From Microcoleus vaginatus WJT46-NPBG5 (GTDB taxonomy: Bacteria; Cyanobacteriota; Cyanobacteriia; Cyanobacteriales; Oscillatoriaceae), in assembly GCA_019359355.1 (NCBI GenBank), contig JAHHHM010000031.1, positions 1 to 63,807 on the forward strand: DNA of 63,807 bases, given 5' to 3'. Under the pieces are notes generated by a model that was not told where the DNA came from, did not search any database, and saw only the letters and a program-made list of their open reading frames with translations. This document shows, piece after piece, positions 1 to 9,100 of this stretch (the first letter of the stretch is position 1; each line of letters opens with the position of its first letter). The position numbers and the translations under genes are program-made.

Positions 1-83
1 CACTGCTTGCACTTATAGCATTGTCTGCCACGACGATGCCCGTTTTTAGCGGTTTGAGTGGAGTGACATTGAGGACATTTCAT
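1..83 (-). CDS. Transposase N-terminus, IS1-like zinc ribbon (partial)
   Basis: Only the first 27 codons are in the window. The minus-strand ATG at 83 gives a peptide beginning MKCPQCHSTQTAKNG and continuing through a second CxxC pair (CYKC). Two CxxC pairs about 18 residues apart, with a basic NGHRRGRQ stretch between, are typical of the DNA-binding zinc ribbon at the start of IS1-family (InsA-like) transposases. The catalytic part is not visible, so the family call is tentative, and activity cannot be judged. Confidence 0.6.
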   Translation of the reverse strand, partial: MKCPQCHSTQTAKNGHRRGRQCYKCKQ

Positions 84-128
84 GACTCTATTGTACTCCA
101 CCTAGCATTACTCTTTCAGCAACGCCCC
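1..128 (-). mobile_element. Left-truncated IS1-like insertion sequence
   Basis: The element enters from the left edge of the window and ends near position 128. Its transposase reads leftwards out of the window. The outer end, read on the minus strand, begins GGGGCGTTGCTGAA (115-128), a terminal-repeat style I recall from cyanobacterial IS elements. The boundary is inferred from where helicase-like sequence resumes. The far end and any target duplication lie outside the window. Family assignment (IS1) rests on the zinc-ribbon N-terminus of the transposase. Confidence 0.6.
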
Positions 129-178
129 ATGCTGAGTGCTGGCGAGAGTGGTCTAGACAACCAAAAGCGAAGCAACAA

Positions 179-1549
179 ATGCAATTGCTTCAGAAAGAGA
201 CTGGAAAGCAAAAGAGGCATAAGGAAATCCGAGAGTTTATCGCAAGTGCCCCCGAACTTGTTACTACTCTCAAGCCCTGCTGGCTAATGAGTCCACTTGC
301 AGTAAGCCAGTACATAGATCCGCAAGCGGTTCACTTCGATGTTGTTATTTTTGATGAAGCATCCCAAATCCGTACAGAAGAAGCAATTCCCTCCATCATG
401 CGAGCCAAGCAGGTAATTATTGTTGGGGACAACAAGCAACTTCCGCCCACTCCATTTTTCGCAAGCAGTGCCTCCGATGAGGAAGAAGATGAGGATGAGG
501 ATATCTACGAGAGCGTGCTTGACGAGTGCTGGACTTTCATGAAATACCATACCCTGATGTGGCACTACCGAAGTCAAGACGAGAGCCTGATTGCCTTCTC
601 CAACCAGAAAGTCTACGAGTCACGGCTCATCTCTTTCCCCAACCCTGTGAAAGACCCCAATCGAGGTGTCCATTTCCGGTACGTCAAGGAGGGAATCTAC
701 GATCGCGGAGGGCGGCGAGACAACATCGGTGAAGCAGAGGAAGTGGCGCGGCTGACCCTAGAGCATATTGAGCAAAACCCCCACCAGCCTCTGGGTATTA
801 TTGCGTTCAGTAAAGCCCAAGCTGATGCCATTGAAGAACAGCTCGATCAACTTAGTGCTACTAATCCAGACTTGAAAGAATTCTGCCAAGACGAATCGCC
901 TAAATTCTTCCTTAAACCCCTAGAACAGGTTCAGGGTGATGAGCGAGACGTGATTATACTCAGCTTTGGATATGGAGTTGATAGCCAGGGTGAGTTCATC
1001 CACAATTTCGGTCCCCTCAGCCGGCAGGGAGGAGAACGGCGGCTGAATGTGGCAATAACCCGTGCCAAGTGCAAGCTCGTATTGGTTGCCTCGATTCAGG
1101 CAGATAATTTAGACCTCAGCCGGACTAGCAGTAAAGGCGTGGCTCTGCTAAAAGAGTACCTTGCTTACGCTGCAAGTGATGGTAAAAAACTGGAGGGGAA
1201 TCAATCTGAGGATTTGACTCGATTCAATTCTCCTTTAGAAGACGACATCTATCAGGCTTTGATCGAGCGGAACTACTCAGTAGAGAGACGGGTAGGTTGT
1301 TCAGATTACCGAATTGATCTAGCCGTAAAAGACGAACAGGGGAATAAGTTTCTATTGGGCATCGAGTGTGATGGGGTAACTTATCACACATACCCAACTG
1401 TTCGTGATCGTGATCACCTTCGGCAATTGGTGTTGGAGGGACTTGGCTGGCGCATTCACAGAATTTGGTCTACAGAGTGGTTTCGCGACAGGAACACTCA
1501 GATAGAGCAACTTGTTGAGCAACTAGAGCATCTTCGCTCTCAGACATAG
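179..1549 (+). CDS. C-terminal part of SF1 helicase with MTES_1575-type endonuclease domain, cut by an IS
   Basis: The fragment keeps the second half of an SF1 (DNA2/NAM7-like) helicase: Walker B-type FDEAS near residue 59, motif III GDNKQLPP, motif IV HYRSQ, motif V VQGDERD and motif VI NVAITRAK. It then carries an endonuclease-like domain (about residues 350-455) with an IDLAV...GIECDG core. Walker A (motif I) is missing. The open frame extends upstream to about 128, where the IS-like sequence begins, so the gene was most likely interrupted there and this ATG is only the first one left. Full-length relatives (DUF4011-helicase-Vsr-like proteins, named Hhe in defence catalogues, from memory) exceed 1000 residues. 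As it stands it cannot be an active ATPase and is probably a decaying defence gene. The EAD-protease gene follows after 58 bp. Confidence 0.8.
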   Translation: MQLLQKETGKQKRHKEIREFIASAPELVTTLKPCWLMSPLAVSQYIDPQAVHFDVVIFDEASQIRTEEAIPSIMRAKQVIIVGDNKQLPPTPFFASSASDEEEDEDEDIYESVLDECWTFMKYHTLMWHYRSQDESLIAFSNQKVYESRLISFPNPVKDPNRGVHFRYVKEGIYDRGGRRDNIGEAEEVARLTLEHIEQNPHQPLGIIAFSKAQADAIEEQLDQLSATNPDLKEFCQDESPKFFLKPLEQVQGDERDVIILSFGYGVDSQGEFIHNFGPLSRQGGERRLNVAITRAKCKLVLVASIQADNLDLSRTSSKGVALLKEYLAYAASDGKKLEGNQSEDLTRFNSPLEDDIYQALIERNYSVERRVGCSDYRIDLAVKDEQGNKFLLGIECDGVTYHTYPTVRDRDHLRQLVLEGLGWRIHRIWSTEWFRDRNTQIEQLVEQLEHLRSQT

Positions 1550-1607
1550 GCAGAGGTTACGCTGTAGAGGTACGAGGAGTAGTCTGTGGAAAATTTAGAT
1601 GTAGTTT

Positions 1608-3026
1608 ATGGAACCTGCACAACTTGAAGAGTTTCTAGCAAAAATTAAAAAGCTGCAATCAATCATGATCGACGTTGCTACTGGAACTCGAATTGAGCAT
1701 GAGGAGGAGGAGTACACCGAACTTTACCGAGAAGTCGCACTAAGATTTGAGCTACTACAGGAAGCGGGTCTATCTATCTCAAATCCAAACGAATTCAGGT
1801 CTCTCTGGGACTGGTATGAGTACTGGTCATCAGAATTGGACGGTACATATGCTGCACGGCGGAAATACATCCGTGACCTCTACGTAAGAGTTGCTGAGCC
1901 AATTGAGAAATCTCTATACAAACAGAAGGTTCAAGCAACTTCCTCGGAGGGGTTTATTCAGGATTTGAAGCGTCGCCTCAACCCGCAAGCATCGGCTCAG
2001 ACAACTGGTTCTATTTCAATAGAGCCTAATCAAGCTGTTGAAGTTTTATCTCAATTTACACACTCAAATTCAAGCTGGACAGATGAAAGTGTTATGAATC
2101 CTGAATTATTTTTGGAGCAGAGAGATGTTGTGCCTTTAACTTTTGCGCTAAACCAATTTGCTCTTAGGGTTAACGTTGCTAGCGATCGCCAGGAGTTTCT
2201 GGACAGTGCGGGAGTCGATAATGCTCTGTTAAGCAACTTGAGGCTGGATACGCAGCCCAATAGATTTGCTCAAGCCTTAGTCGCAGCGTTTAAAAGTTAC
2301 CCCATCTCTAATCAGCGCTTGGATTATCATCCGATGGTAAGTCTACTCAATCACTTGTGCGATTTGGCTCCCATCTATGGACTGGCAGATCAAGATGTAG
2401 CTTTATTCAGCCGATTAGCTGAGCAGGGACAGGAAAACCTCAAGGCTTTAGCAGCTCGCAGTGCTGTTGGCAGAATTGAGTCGCCTAAAGGAACTGGCAT
2501 TGGTACTGGTGTCCTAATCGGGAAGAGTGGGCTGCTCACCTGTGACCATATTTTTAGCAAAAGTCAGGCCAAAGAAGCCTGGGTGCGTTTTAACTACACA
2601 TCTGAGAGCTTCCCCTTAGACCCAAATGTCTTTCAACTCGATCTGGATACGGCGATACGCTCTAGCCAACCCGATTACGCTTTGGTCAAGGTCAAAGGTG
2701 AGCCTAGACAACGGACAACTGAGGTAATTGATGCCATATTAGATAGTAATCAGGAAATTCGTCTGATTCACCATCCACAGGGAAAACCTGTTGTAATTTC
2801 CGGCTTGGGTAAGATTGTGCAAGTGGGAGAAGATTACATCGACCACAACGTCAGTACCGATGAGGGTTCATCAGGTGCACCAATTTTTAATCGTGATTGG
2901 CAATTAGTGGCTATTCATCGGGGAAACTGGGGTATAGGGCGTGCAGGTCGCTCGCTTGAGCCAGGAACCACGTCTGGTGTTCCGCTTCGTGCCTTCTGGA
3001 AAAACATTCAAACTCAACTATCTTGA
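1608..3026 (+). CDS. Trypsin-like serine protease with probable effector-associated domain
   Basis: The C-terminal region (about residues 295-465) is a trypsin-fold protease. The triad is readable: His314 in LLTCDHIF, Asp356 in PDYALVKV and Ser422 in GSSGAPIF (GxSGxP). A helical segment at about 190-270 (FLDSAGVDNALLSNL and following) resembles the small effector-associated domains (EADs) that recruit such proteases in bacterial conflict and signalling systems. Residues 1-110 form a separate conserved-looking helical domain rich in charged residues and Trp/Tyr (WDWYEYW). No signal peptide is visible, so it should act in the cytoplasm. The next gene starts only 20 bp downstream, suggesting co-transcription. 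The exact EAD class was not determined. Confidence 0.8.
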   Translation: MEPAQLEEFLAKIKKLQSIMIDVATGTRIEHEEEEYTELYREVALRFELLQEAGLSISNPNEFRSLWDWYEYWSSELDGTYAARRKYIRDLYVRVAEPIEKSLYKQKVQATSSEGFIQDLKRRLNPQASAQTTGSISIEPNQAVEVLSQFTHSNSSWTDESVMNPELFLEQRDVVPLTFALNQFALRVNVASDRQEFLDSAGVDNALLSNLRLDTQPNRFAQALVAAFKSYPISNQRLDYHPMVSLLNHLCDLAPIYGLADQDVALFSRLAEQGQENLKALAARSAVGRIESPKGTGIGTGVLIGKSGLLTCDHIFSKSQAKEAWVRFNYTSESFPLDPNVFQLDLDTAIRSSQPDYALVKVKGEPRQRTTEVIDAILDSNQEIRLIHHPQGKPVVISGLGKIVQVGEDYIDHNVSTDEGSSGAPIFNRDWQLVAIHRGNWGIGRAGRSLEPGTTSGVPLRAFWKNIQTQLS

Positions 3027-3046
3027 TATTGGCAAGGAAGTGATTA

Positions 3047-4138
3047 ATGAACTTGTGGCAGAAGTTATCAGAAAGGGTCAGGCGAGACTCCCCGAAATAT
3101 CAAGCCCTTTTCCTACCGGAATATCGGATTGATGTAGATTACGATGCTACACCGATAAACGCGGGGGAAGCGTACTGTCGCCTGTGGTTAGTGGAGATGC
3201 GTTTAGCCAGAGATGTAGATTGGTTTAGGGAACGGTATCCAGTCGTTCATGCGGCGATTCGCTTCAATCATGGCGGTAAATCCGTTACGATTCCCTATCT
3301 GGCTGAGCCAGGACACCTGCAAGAACTGGCGAAAGACAATCTGAATAAAGTAATTCAATGTAACTATGCACTGACATCCTTCTTTCCCTTTAATGATGGC
3401 TTAATGGAGTTGCAGGCTGGGTTGTTCAGTATGGTGAATAGTGACCCAATCGGCAAATTTATCAAAACAATGGGGCGATTTTCAGAGTTATTGCCCGTGC
3501 CAGACCTCTCAACTGTGCTGAAGTTAGCAGAACCTGTGTATCGGGGGATTGAAGACTTAATCGGTGCTGGGGAGGGTCAGTTAGAGTTGGGGTATCAACA
3601 AACCTTTTCTGCTGCTGGTGGTGGGGGGGACAATGACCTGAAGGCAGGTTACTTCGTCGCTATCTTGGCTGAGGAAAACCAGATTAAACCAGATACACTG
3701 TGTGTTGTGAATGACAGCCTAAAGGTGGGGTCTCCTGGAAAAACCAAGGTGTTTGTGCGCGATGGTAAACCTCTTGAAGGCTATAGCTATATGCTATTCC
3801 GTATAGAAAAGCATCCACATCAAGATTGGGAGTCGCTGACCCAAATAAAGGATTTAGTTTTCCAGGCTCAGGATGCTGTGTTTAACGGTGAATACGACAA
3901 GGTAAAAGCCTTTCTTTTGCCTGCTATCAAGGCGACAATTTTTCGTAGTCCGGATTTGATCAAGGTAGATCGCCAAGACATGGTTGTGAAAATTCAAGAT
4001 TATCTGCGTGAGATTAGTTTGCAAGGAGTAACAGTGCAAAAGCGCTCACTCTATTCCATCATGCAGCGACCTTTACCAGCCGTTGATACAGAAACAGAGA
4101 CAGAATTAGCAGCCCTAGAAAAATTATTTAAACAATAG
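3047..4138 (+). CDS. Unrecognised protein paired with EAD-protease
   Basis: I do not recognise a family. The 363-residue protein has no signal peptide or clear membrane span. A Gly-rich break (AGGGGDN, about residue 190) separates an N-terminal half containing FRERYPVVHAAIRF from a C-terminal half. That second half has a beta-rich stretch (CVVNDSLKVGS...KVFVRDG) and then a helical region. It begins 20 bp after the protease stop, so the two genes are probably one transcription unit. By analogy with other EAD systems it could be a substrate, adaptor or regulator of the protease; this is only inference. GCCGGC, frequent elsewhere in the window, is nearly absent here. Confidence 0.75.
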   Translation: MNLWQKLSERVRRDSPKYQALFLPEYRIDVDYDATPINAGEAYCRLWLVEMRLARDVDWFRERYPVVHAAIRFNHGGKSVTIPYLAEPGHLQELAKDNLNKVIQCNYALTSFFPFNDGLMELQAGLFSMVNSDPIGKFIKTMGRFSELLPVPDLSTVLKLAEPVYRGIEDLIGAGEGQLELGYQQTFSAAGGGGDNDLKAGYFVAILAEENQIKPDTLCVVNDSLKVGSPGKTKVFVRDGKPLEGYSYMLFRIEKHPHQDWESLTQIKDLVFQAQDAVFNGEYDKVKAFLLPAIKATIFRSPDLIKVDRQDMVVKIQDYLREISLQGVTVQKRSLYSIMQRPLPAVDTETETELAALEKLFKQ

Positions 4139-4472
4139 CTGTCCTGACTGATAAGTTATTATCACTCAGAAGAGAAGTTATTAATTTCAATGAAAAATTA
4201 CAGATCCAAAAAATTCTAGCTAAGAGTTCACAACTTCAAATTGCGATGATAGCAGTATTTTTTAACGTTCTGTGGTTTTGAGTATCATGTTGATTTACAA
4301 CTAGCTCAACTGTTAGGTAAGTTTGTAATCAGCTTCTTAGTCCAGCTTTTAAAAATTGAAATTATATAGCACTATCCATTAAGGTTAGGACGATAATATA
4401 ATAAAAAAGAAAGTTCCAAGCTACCCAAAATAGGATGCCAACACCCTAGAGTTATCTTCTCCGCTGGGGTAG

Positions 4473-4490
4473 TAATACCAAATCCGGTTA
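4473..4490. repeat. Dispersed repeat TAATACCAAATCCGGTT (copy 1)
   Basis: The sequence TAATACCAAATCCGGTTA occurs here and, nearly identical, at 63679-63697. Similar strings are common in intergenic regions of filamentous cyanobacteria (from memory). Confidence 0.6.
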
Positions 4491-4551
4491 TGACAGACAC
4501 CCTACAGATTGACCAAATCCTCTTGGAGCAAAGGTTTTGGCTTAGGTGAAA

Positions 4552-4613
4552 GGAGTTATACCAAAAAGGATTTGGTATAATAAGGAAGCTTCCTAAAGTA
4601 TTGGTATAACTCC
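4552..4613. repeat. Nested perfect palindromes
   Basis: Outer arms GGAGTTATACCAA (4552-4564) and TTGGTATAACTCC (4601-4613) match over 13 of 13 bases. Inside lies a second perfect hairpin, TTATACCAAA/TTTGGTATAA (4556-4580), with the 5-base loop AAGGA. The left arm is shared, so two alternative hairpins compete. This resembles a small MITE-like or repeat-derived structure. Confidence 0.75.
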
Positions 4614-4615
4614 AA

Positions 4616-5383
4616 TCACCTAATGGCATTTTTCCAGTAATTGAAACTCTCTCTTCCAATTCTTTGGTTTTCTTGTTTATAAATTTTTTCTAAACATTCA
4701 AAAAGAGCTTCCGCGTAATTTTCTAAACCCAGGATTTTTAAGCAAGTTAAAATCCTTGTCAAGCGAAGGTAATTATGATTTCCCAAATTCAGCCATTCTT
4801 GTTTTCTTTCGCTGTAGGCATCAGATCGGGTTATTTCTATATCCTCACTTTCAGGATTAAGACACTCTAATCCGTAGAAACCCAGCATCACGTTTAGTGA
4901 TTTAAGTAAATGAATTCTTAAAATTTTATTACTTCGGAATTCTTGAATAATTTCATCATTGAGTATGGGCGCTTTTCGGTTATACCGGCTTCTCTCTTGC
5001 AGCGGGAAAAGCCATTGAATATAATCATGTTTGTTTTCAAGGTTTTGGTAATTCCATGACCAAATTTGTTGAATCGTTCGCCCTTCCGAGTCAAGTTGTT
5101 GGCCGAGATAAAACCCCACCAACACTTCGGCAATCACCCGAATCCCTAGCTCGACTTTATCCCGATCAAGGGTAATTTCTAGATTGTGATTACCCGATTG
5201 CAGGAAGGCTATTTCAATTTGCCAAGTTCCGTCAGATGTGACAACCGGCCCTGTGATCTTAAACTGGCGATCAATGGTTACAAACAAAGGCTTACCGGCA
5301 TCTGCGATATCGGCAGTTCCAGAAACAGAAAAACTGGTTTGAGCAAGAATTGGTTCAGTTGGTGCTTGCGAGATTTTTAGCAT
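4616..5383 (-). CDS. OGFr-like (opioid growth factor receptor-related) protein
   Basis: Residues about 115-255 match the conserved region of OGFr-related proteins. The HDYIQWLFP motif is followed by a long helical segment (ILRIHLLKSLNVMLGFYGLE), then NYLRLTRILTCLKILGLENY, and the end motif ESFNYWKNA. The first ~100 residues look like a beta-rich domain (FSVSGTADI...GTWQIEIAF). There is no obvious signal peptide. The family is best known in animals, but bacterial members with this core exist and their function is unknown. It is followed at 50 bp by the YhhQ-type gene on the same strand (which lies upstream in transcription). The family call is fairly sure; the role is not. Confidence 0.75.
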   Translation of the reverse strand: MLKISQAPTEPILAQTSFSVSGTADIADAGKPLFVTIDRQFKITGPVVTSDGTWQIEIAFLQSGNHNLEITLDRDKVELGIRVIAEVLVGFYLGQQLDSEGRTIQQIWSWNYQNLENKHDYIQWLFPLQERSRYNRKAPILNDEIIQEFRSNKILRIHLLKSLNVMLGFYGLECLNPESEDIEITRSDAYSERKQEWLNLGNHNYLRLTRILTCLKILGLENYAEALFECLEKIYKQENQRIGRESFNYWKNAIR

Positions 5384-5432
5384 TTTTTTAATCTGCTAGA
5401 TAATAAAGAACTGAGACGTTATTCTTGAACAT

Positions 5433-6158
5433 TTATTCCGACAATGACAGTGGATTAAATCGCGTATCGTAATCATAGGTATCTACCCGCTCTTGCCGCT
5501 TGAGGAAATTCACCACCCAGTAAGTTAAAGGCGTTGCAGCAGCCTCATAAAGCGATTTAGCAAGCCACTGGGTAACAATGGCTGAAACTAGCCCCAAAGG
5601 CGGGATTGTTCCTGCAAAAGCCAACGTGACAAACACCAGCGAGTCTAACGCCTGCCCCACCAGCGTTGAGCCAATGGTTCGCGCCCACAAAAACCGCCCT
5701 CTCGTTGCTATTTTCATTTTGGCTAAGACAAAAGAATTGGCAAACTCACCTACCAAATAAGCCAAGAATGACGCTAGCAACAGCCTGGGAGTGTAACCTA
5801 AAATGCGTGCATAGGCATCTTGTCCATCCCAAAATGATGCCGGCGGCAACAACAACGTGATCCAAATTGTGCCGGTGGCGATCAGGTTGCAGAAAAAGCC
5901 TAGCCAGATTACCCGTCTCGCTTGCCGGTAGCCGTAAACTTCCGTTAAAACATCCCCGCAAATGTAGCTAATTGGAAAAATTACAATCCCCGCAGTTAGC
6001 ACCAATCCAAACACATTAATCAGCTTGACAGCGATAATGTTGGAAGTAATTAAACAAGTGACAAAAACAGTAACAATTAATAAAAACCAAGGTGAATATT
6101 TAACCCCTGAGGGGGAAGTTTGCGGCAACTCGCTGGGTTGTGAACCAGATGGTGACAT
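5433..6158 (-). CDS. yhhQ: Queuosine precursor transporter, YhhQ/VUT family
   Basis: A membrane protein of 241 residues with about six hydrophobic segments after a short polar N-terminus. The family's signature stretches are visible: LITSNIIAVK early on, then ISYICGDVLTEVYGYRQARRV, and LVGEFANSFVLAKMK in the middle. YhhQ proteins import queuine precursors (preQ0/preQ1) for tRNA queuosine. It starts 18 bp after the histidine-kinase stop on the same strand, so read-through from the kinase gene is possible, although no functional link is obvious. The ATG at 6158 is preceded by AAAGTT without a clear Shine-Dalgarno. Confidence 0.9.
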   Translation of the reverse strand: MSPSGSQPSELPQTSPSGVKYSPWFLLIVTVFVTCLITSNIIAVKLINVFGLVLTAGIVIFPISYICGDVLTEVYGYRQARRVIWLGFFCNLIATGTIWITLLLPPASFWDGQDAYARILGYTPRLLLASFLAYLVGEFANSFVLAKMKIATRGRFLWARTIGSTLVGQALDSLVFVTLAFAGTIPPLGLVSAIVTQWLAKSLYEAAATPLTYWVVNFLKRQERVDTYDYDTRFNPLSLSE

Positions 6159-6176
6159 TTTGCTTCAAGTAAAGTT

Positions 6177-9100
6177 TCAATTGGATAAAGTTCGTCCGGT
6201 TAGCTGAGCAACAATTGCCACTAACTTCGCCGGCTCAACCGGCTTTGCTAAGTGAATTTGAAAGCCCGCTGAAAGCGCTTGCTGCCGGTCCTGTTCGCGG
6301 GCGTAGGCAGTGAGTGCCACCGCCGGCACCGATGCAATTTCCTCACCCTTCAAAGCGCGTTCTTCCTCAAGCGCTCTCACTTTTTGAATTAGCGCATAAC
6401 CGTCCTGTCTCGGCATCGCAATATCACTAATCAGGATATCAGGCCACAATCGCTCAATCTCAGCCAGCGCCTCACCGGCACTGGTAACTGCACTCACCTG
6501 GGCACCATACTGTTCCAACGCCGCCGTCACAACCTCAAGGGCATCCGCTTCATCATCCACAACCAGTGCTCGCAAGCCCTCTAGAGGTAGAGGCGCTTCA
6601 GAAGCAGGGGAAGCAGAGGAAGCCGTGAGTGGAACTTGGCGCTCACTCTCGCCTTCACTGCCCCAATTGCCGGTTTTGCCAACTTCTGCTGCACCATAAG
6701 TACCTATCAGCGGCAACTGTACCGTAAACGTTGCCCCCTGCCCCTCACCGGCACTGTCTACGCTAACGGTTCCGCCATGCAGTTCCACCAAATGACGCAC
6801 AATTGCCAAACCTAACCCTAAACCCCCGTGAAGCCGGATACTGGTGCTGTCTGCCTGTCTGAAGCGTTCAAAAACAAAAGGCAGAAACTCCGGAGGAATG
6901 CCCTTGCCGGTGTCGCTGATTTGAATCTGGACGTAAGGGCGACCTGTTCGGGAGTCCACAGCGCATTCAAGCGTCACCCCAACACGTCCGCCTTTGGGGG
7001 TAAACTTGATCGCATTAGACAGCAGATTCCAAACAACTTGCTGTAGCCGGTCTGGATCGCCAAAGAAAATCTCAGCCTTGGGATCGAAGGCTGAGGAAAG
7101 TTCAATTCCTTTCGCCTCAGCCGCTAGCAGCACTGCGTCGGTGGCGGCTGCGATGACCGCACTGAGATTCACCGGCTCAACATTCAACTGAAGTTGACCG
7201 CGAATGATCCGCGACACATCCAGCAAATCTTCAATGAGCTGGGTTTGCGCCCGTGCATTGCGCTCAATTGCCTCAAAAGCGCGAGCACTGGTTGCTGCGT
7301 CCAACTGGCCGCCTCGCAGCAGCCGTGCCCAGCCAAAAATTGCACTGAGGGGGGTTCGCAACTCATGGGAAAGCGTAGCCAGAAACTCATCTTTCATGCG
7401 GTTCGCTTCCTCTGCCTCGCGGTAAAGCCTTGCATTATCCACGGCAAAGGCAGCGCGGCGGGCCAACTCTTCAGCCAGCGCCAAGTCAGCCGTACCGTAT
7501 TGCCGGCCTGATTCTGCGGAAACGAAGCAAATCGCACCGAGGGTTCGCCCACGAGCCGTTAAGGGGACGCATATCGCAGATTTGATCCTAAATTGCGTGA
7601 CTGAAACCCGGTCGCCCGCCTCGCCCATTTCTGGTTGACGCGCCCAGTCTGCCGCCTCCTCCCATATCCGCGCCTTGCCGGTGCTTAATACTTGGCCGAC
7701 ATCAAGCGTTGCCTGCAAATCGCTGGCATTGTCTTGAAGCAACTGCTCCTTTTCTGGATTCTGATGCACCACCGCCACGCGCCGCATCGACTGGTTTTCA
7801 TCCAGCAGATCGACGGCACACCAGTCAGCAAGATGGAGTACCGCAAGGCGGGCGACATTGGCGAGGGCGATTTCACAATCTAGGGAGGCAGCCAGAAGGG
7901 CACTCGCATCCGACAGAAAGGCGAGTCTTCTTTGGATCAACACTGTCTCTGTGACTTCTTGCGCCAAAATTAGGACAGACTCGACTTGGCCCTCAAGCCC
8001 GAAGAGGGGGACGTGATCGATGTTCCAGTAGGTTTGCTCGCCTCCCGAACCGGCACAAATTTGGTAATTGCGGACGATCACGCTCTTGCCGGTGCGGTAA
8101 ACGTCTGCGATAAATACTAGGGCACTTCTGGCGGCAGATACTGGGAAAACTTCAGCCACCGTCTGACTCACGACTGAGCGATCCTGGACACCGGGAATGG
8201 CATTATAGGTTGGGTTCGCCAAAATGTAACGATGCTCGGCACCTCTGACTACAGCGATGCCGATGGGGGCGTTTTCTACTAAGGTTTCCAAAAACTCGCG
8301 CTGCCGGCGCTGTTCGCTCAGCAGACTGGAGCGTTCTGCTTCGGCTTGTTTTTGGGCGGTGATGTCTCGCACGGTCAAAATTGCCAAAATGCTCTTACCG
8401 GCATAGTTCCGCACCTGGGTGCCGGCGTAGGAGACGATGCAGATCCTGTCGGTGTCTTTGCGCCGCATTCGCACGTCTAGTTTGGAAACGGTTTCTCCCC
8501 GCATCACCCGTGCCAAGGGCCACTCTTCAATCGGCAGTGCTTTCCCTTCTAGGTCATGGACTTCAAAGAGTTGGTCAAACTCGTGCAGGTGCTGCTGGCA
8601 TTCTTCTAGGCGAGCAAACCCATGCAGTTGCAGGCCGGCGGGGTTCATTTCTAAAACCTTGCCGTTGAGATCGGCGATGACTAACCCATCTGTCATGCCG
8701 GTGAGGATCGCCTGAAGTTGAGCAAGGTTGGCTTCAGTTTGTGTGGCTAGTTCTTCGAGTTGTTTGCGGGCCAATACCTGCTCGGTAATTTCTATGGCCA
8801 ATACCATCAGATCAGGGTTGACTTGCCCTAATGAAAACAAGGGCAGCAGCGACCAGCGCCAGTAGGTGACGCCTCGCGCAAAGCCCTCCATTTGGTATTC
8901 TGGGTCGATGTGGGCTTCCCCTGTGGCGGCTGTGTGGCGGAAAATATCGGCCAAGCCATTTTCTTCGGCAGCGGGGAGGTAATCTTGCAGACGCAAGCCG
9001 GTGATATCTGTGTTGCGAAAAGGTTCTTCTAAAAATTGCCCGTAAGCTTGGTTAGCCCATTTGATTCGTAAATCCCTGCCATCAAATACGGCGATGCCGG

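Larger units (their letters stand above)
4139..4615. other. Intergenic repeat-bearing spacer
   Basis: An AT-rich spacer between two convergent genes. A weak hairpin (TGATAA/TTATCA) follows the upstream stop. The right half holds a dispersed cyanobacterial repeat and a nested palindrome (listed separately). I see no convincing coding sequence; the 95-codon minus-strand frame at 4372-4659 consists mainly of these repeats. Confidence 0.6.

Noticed and set aside
4372-4659. Minus-strand frame of 95 codons
   Set aside because: It consists mainly of intergenic repeats and overlaps the end of the OGFr-like gene; the peptide looks random.
7684-7954. Several short plus- and minus-strand frames in the histidine kinase
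   Set aside because: They lie within a continuous, domain-rich kinase frame on the minus strand.
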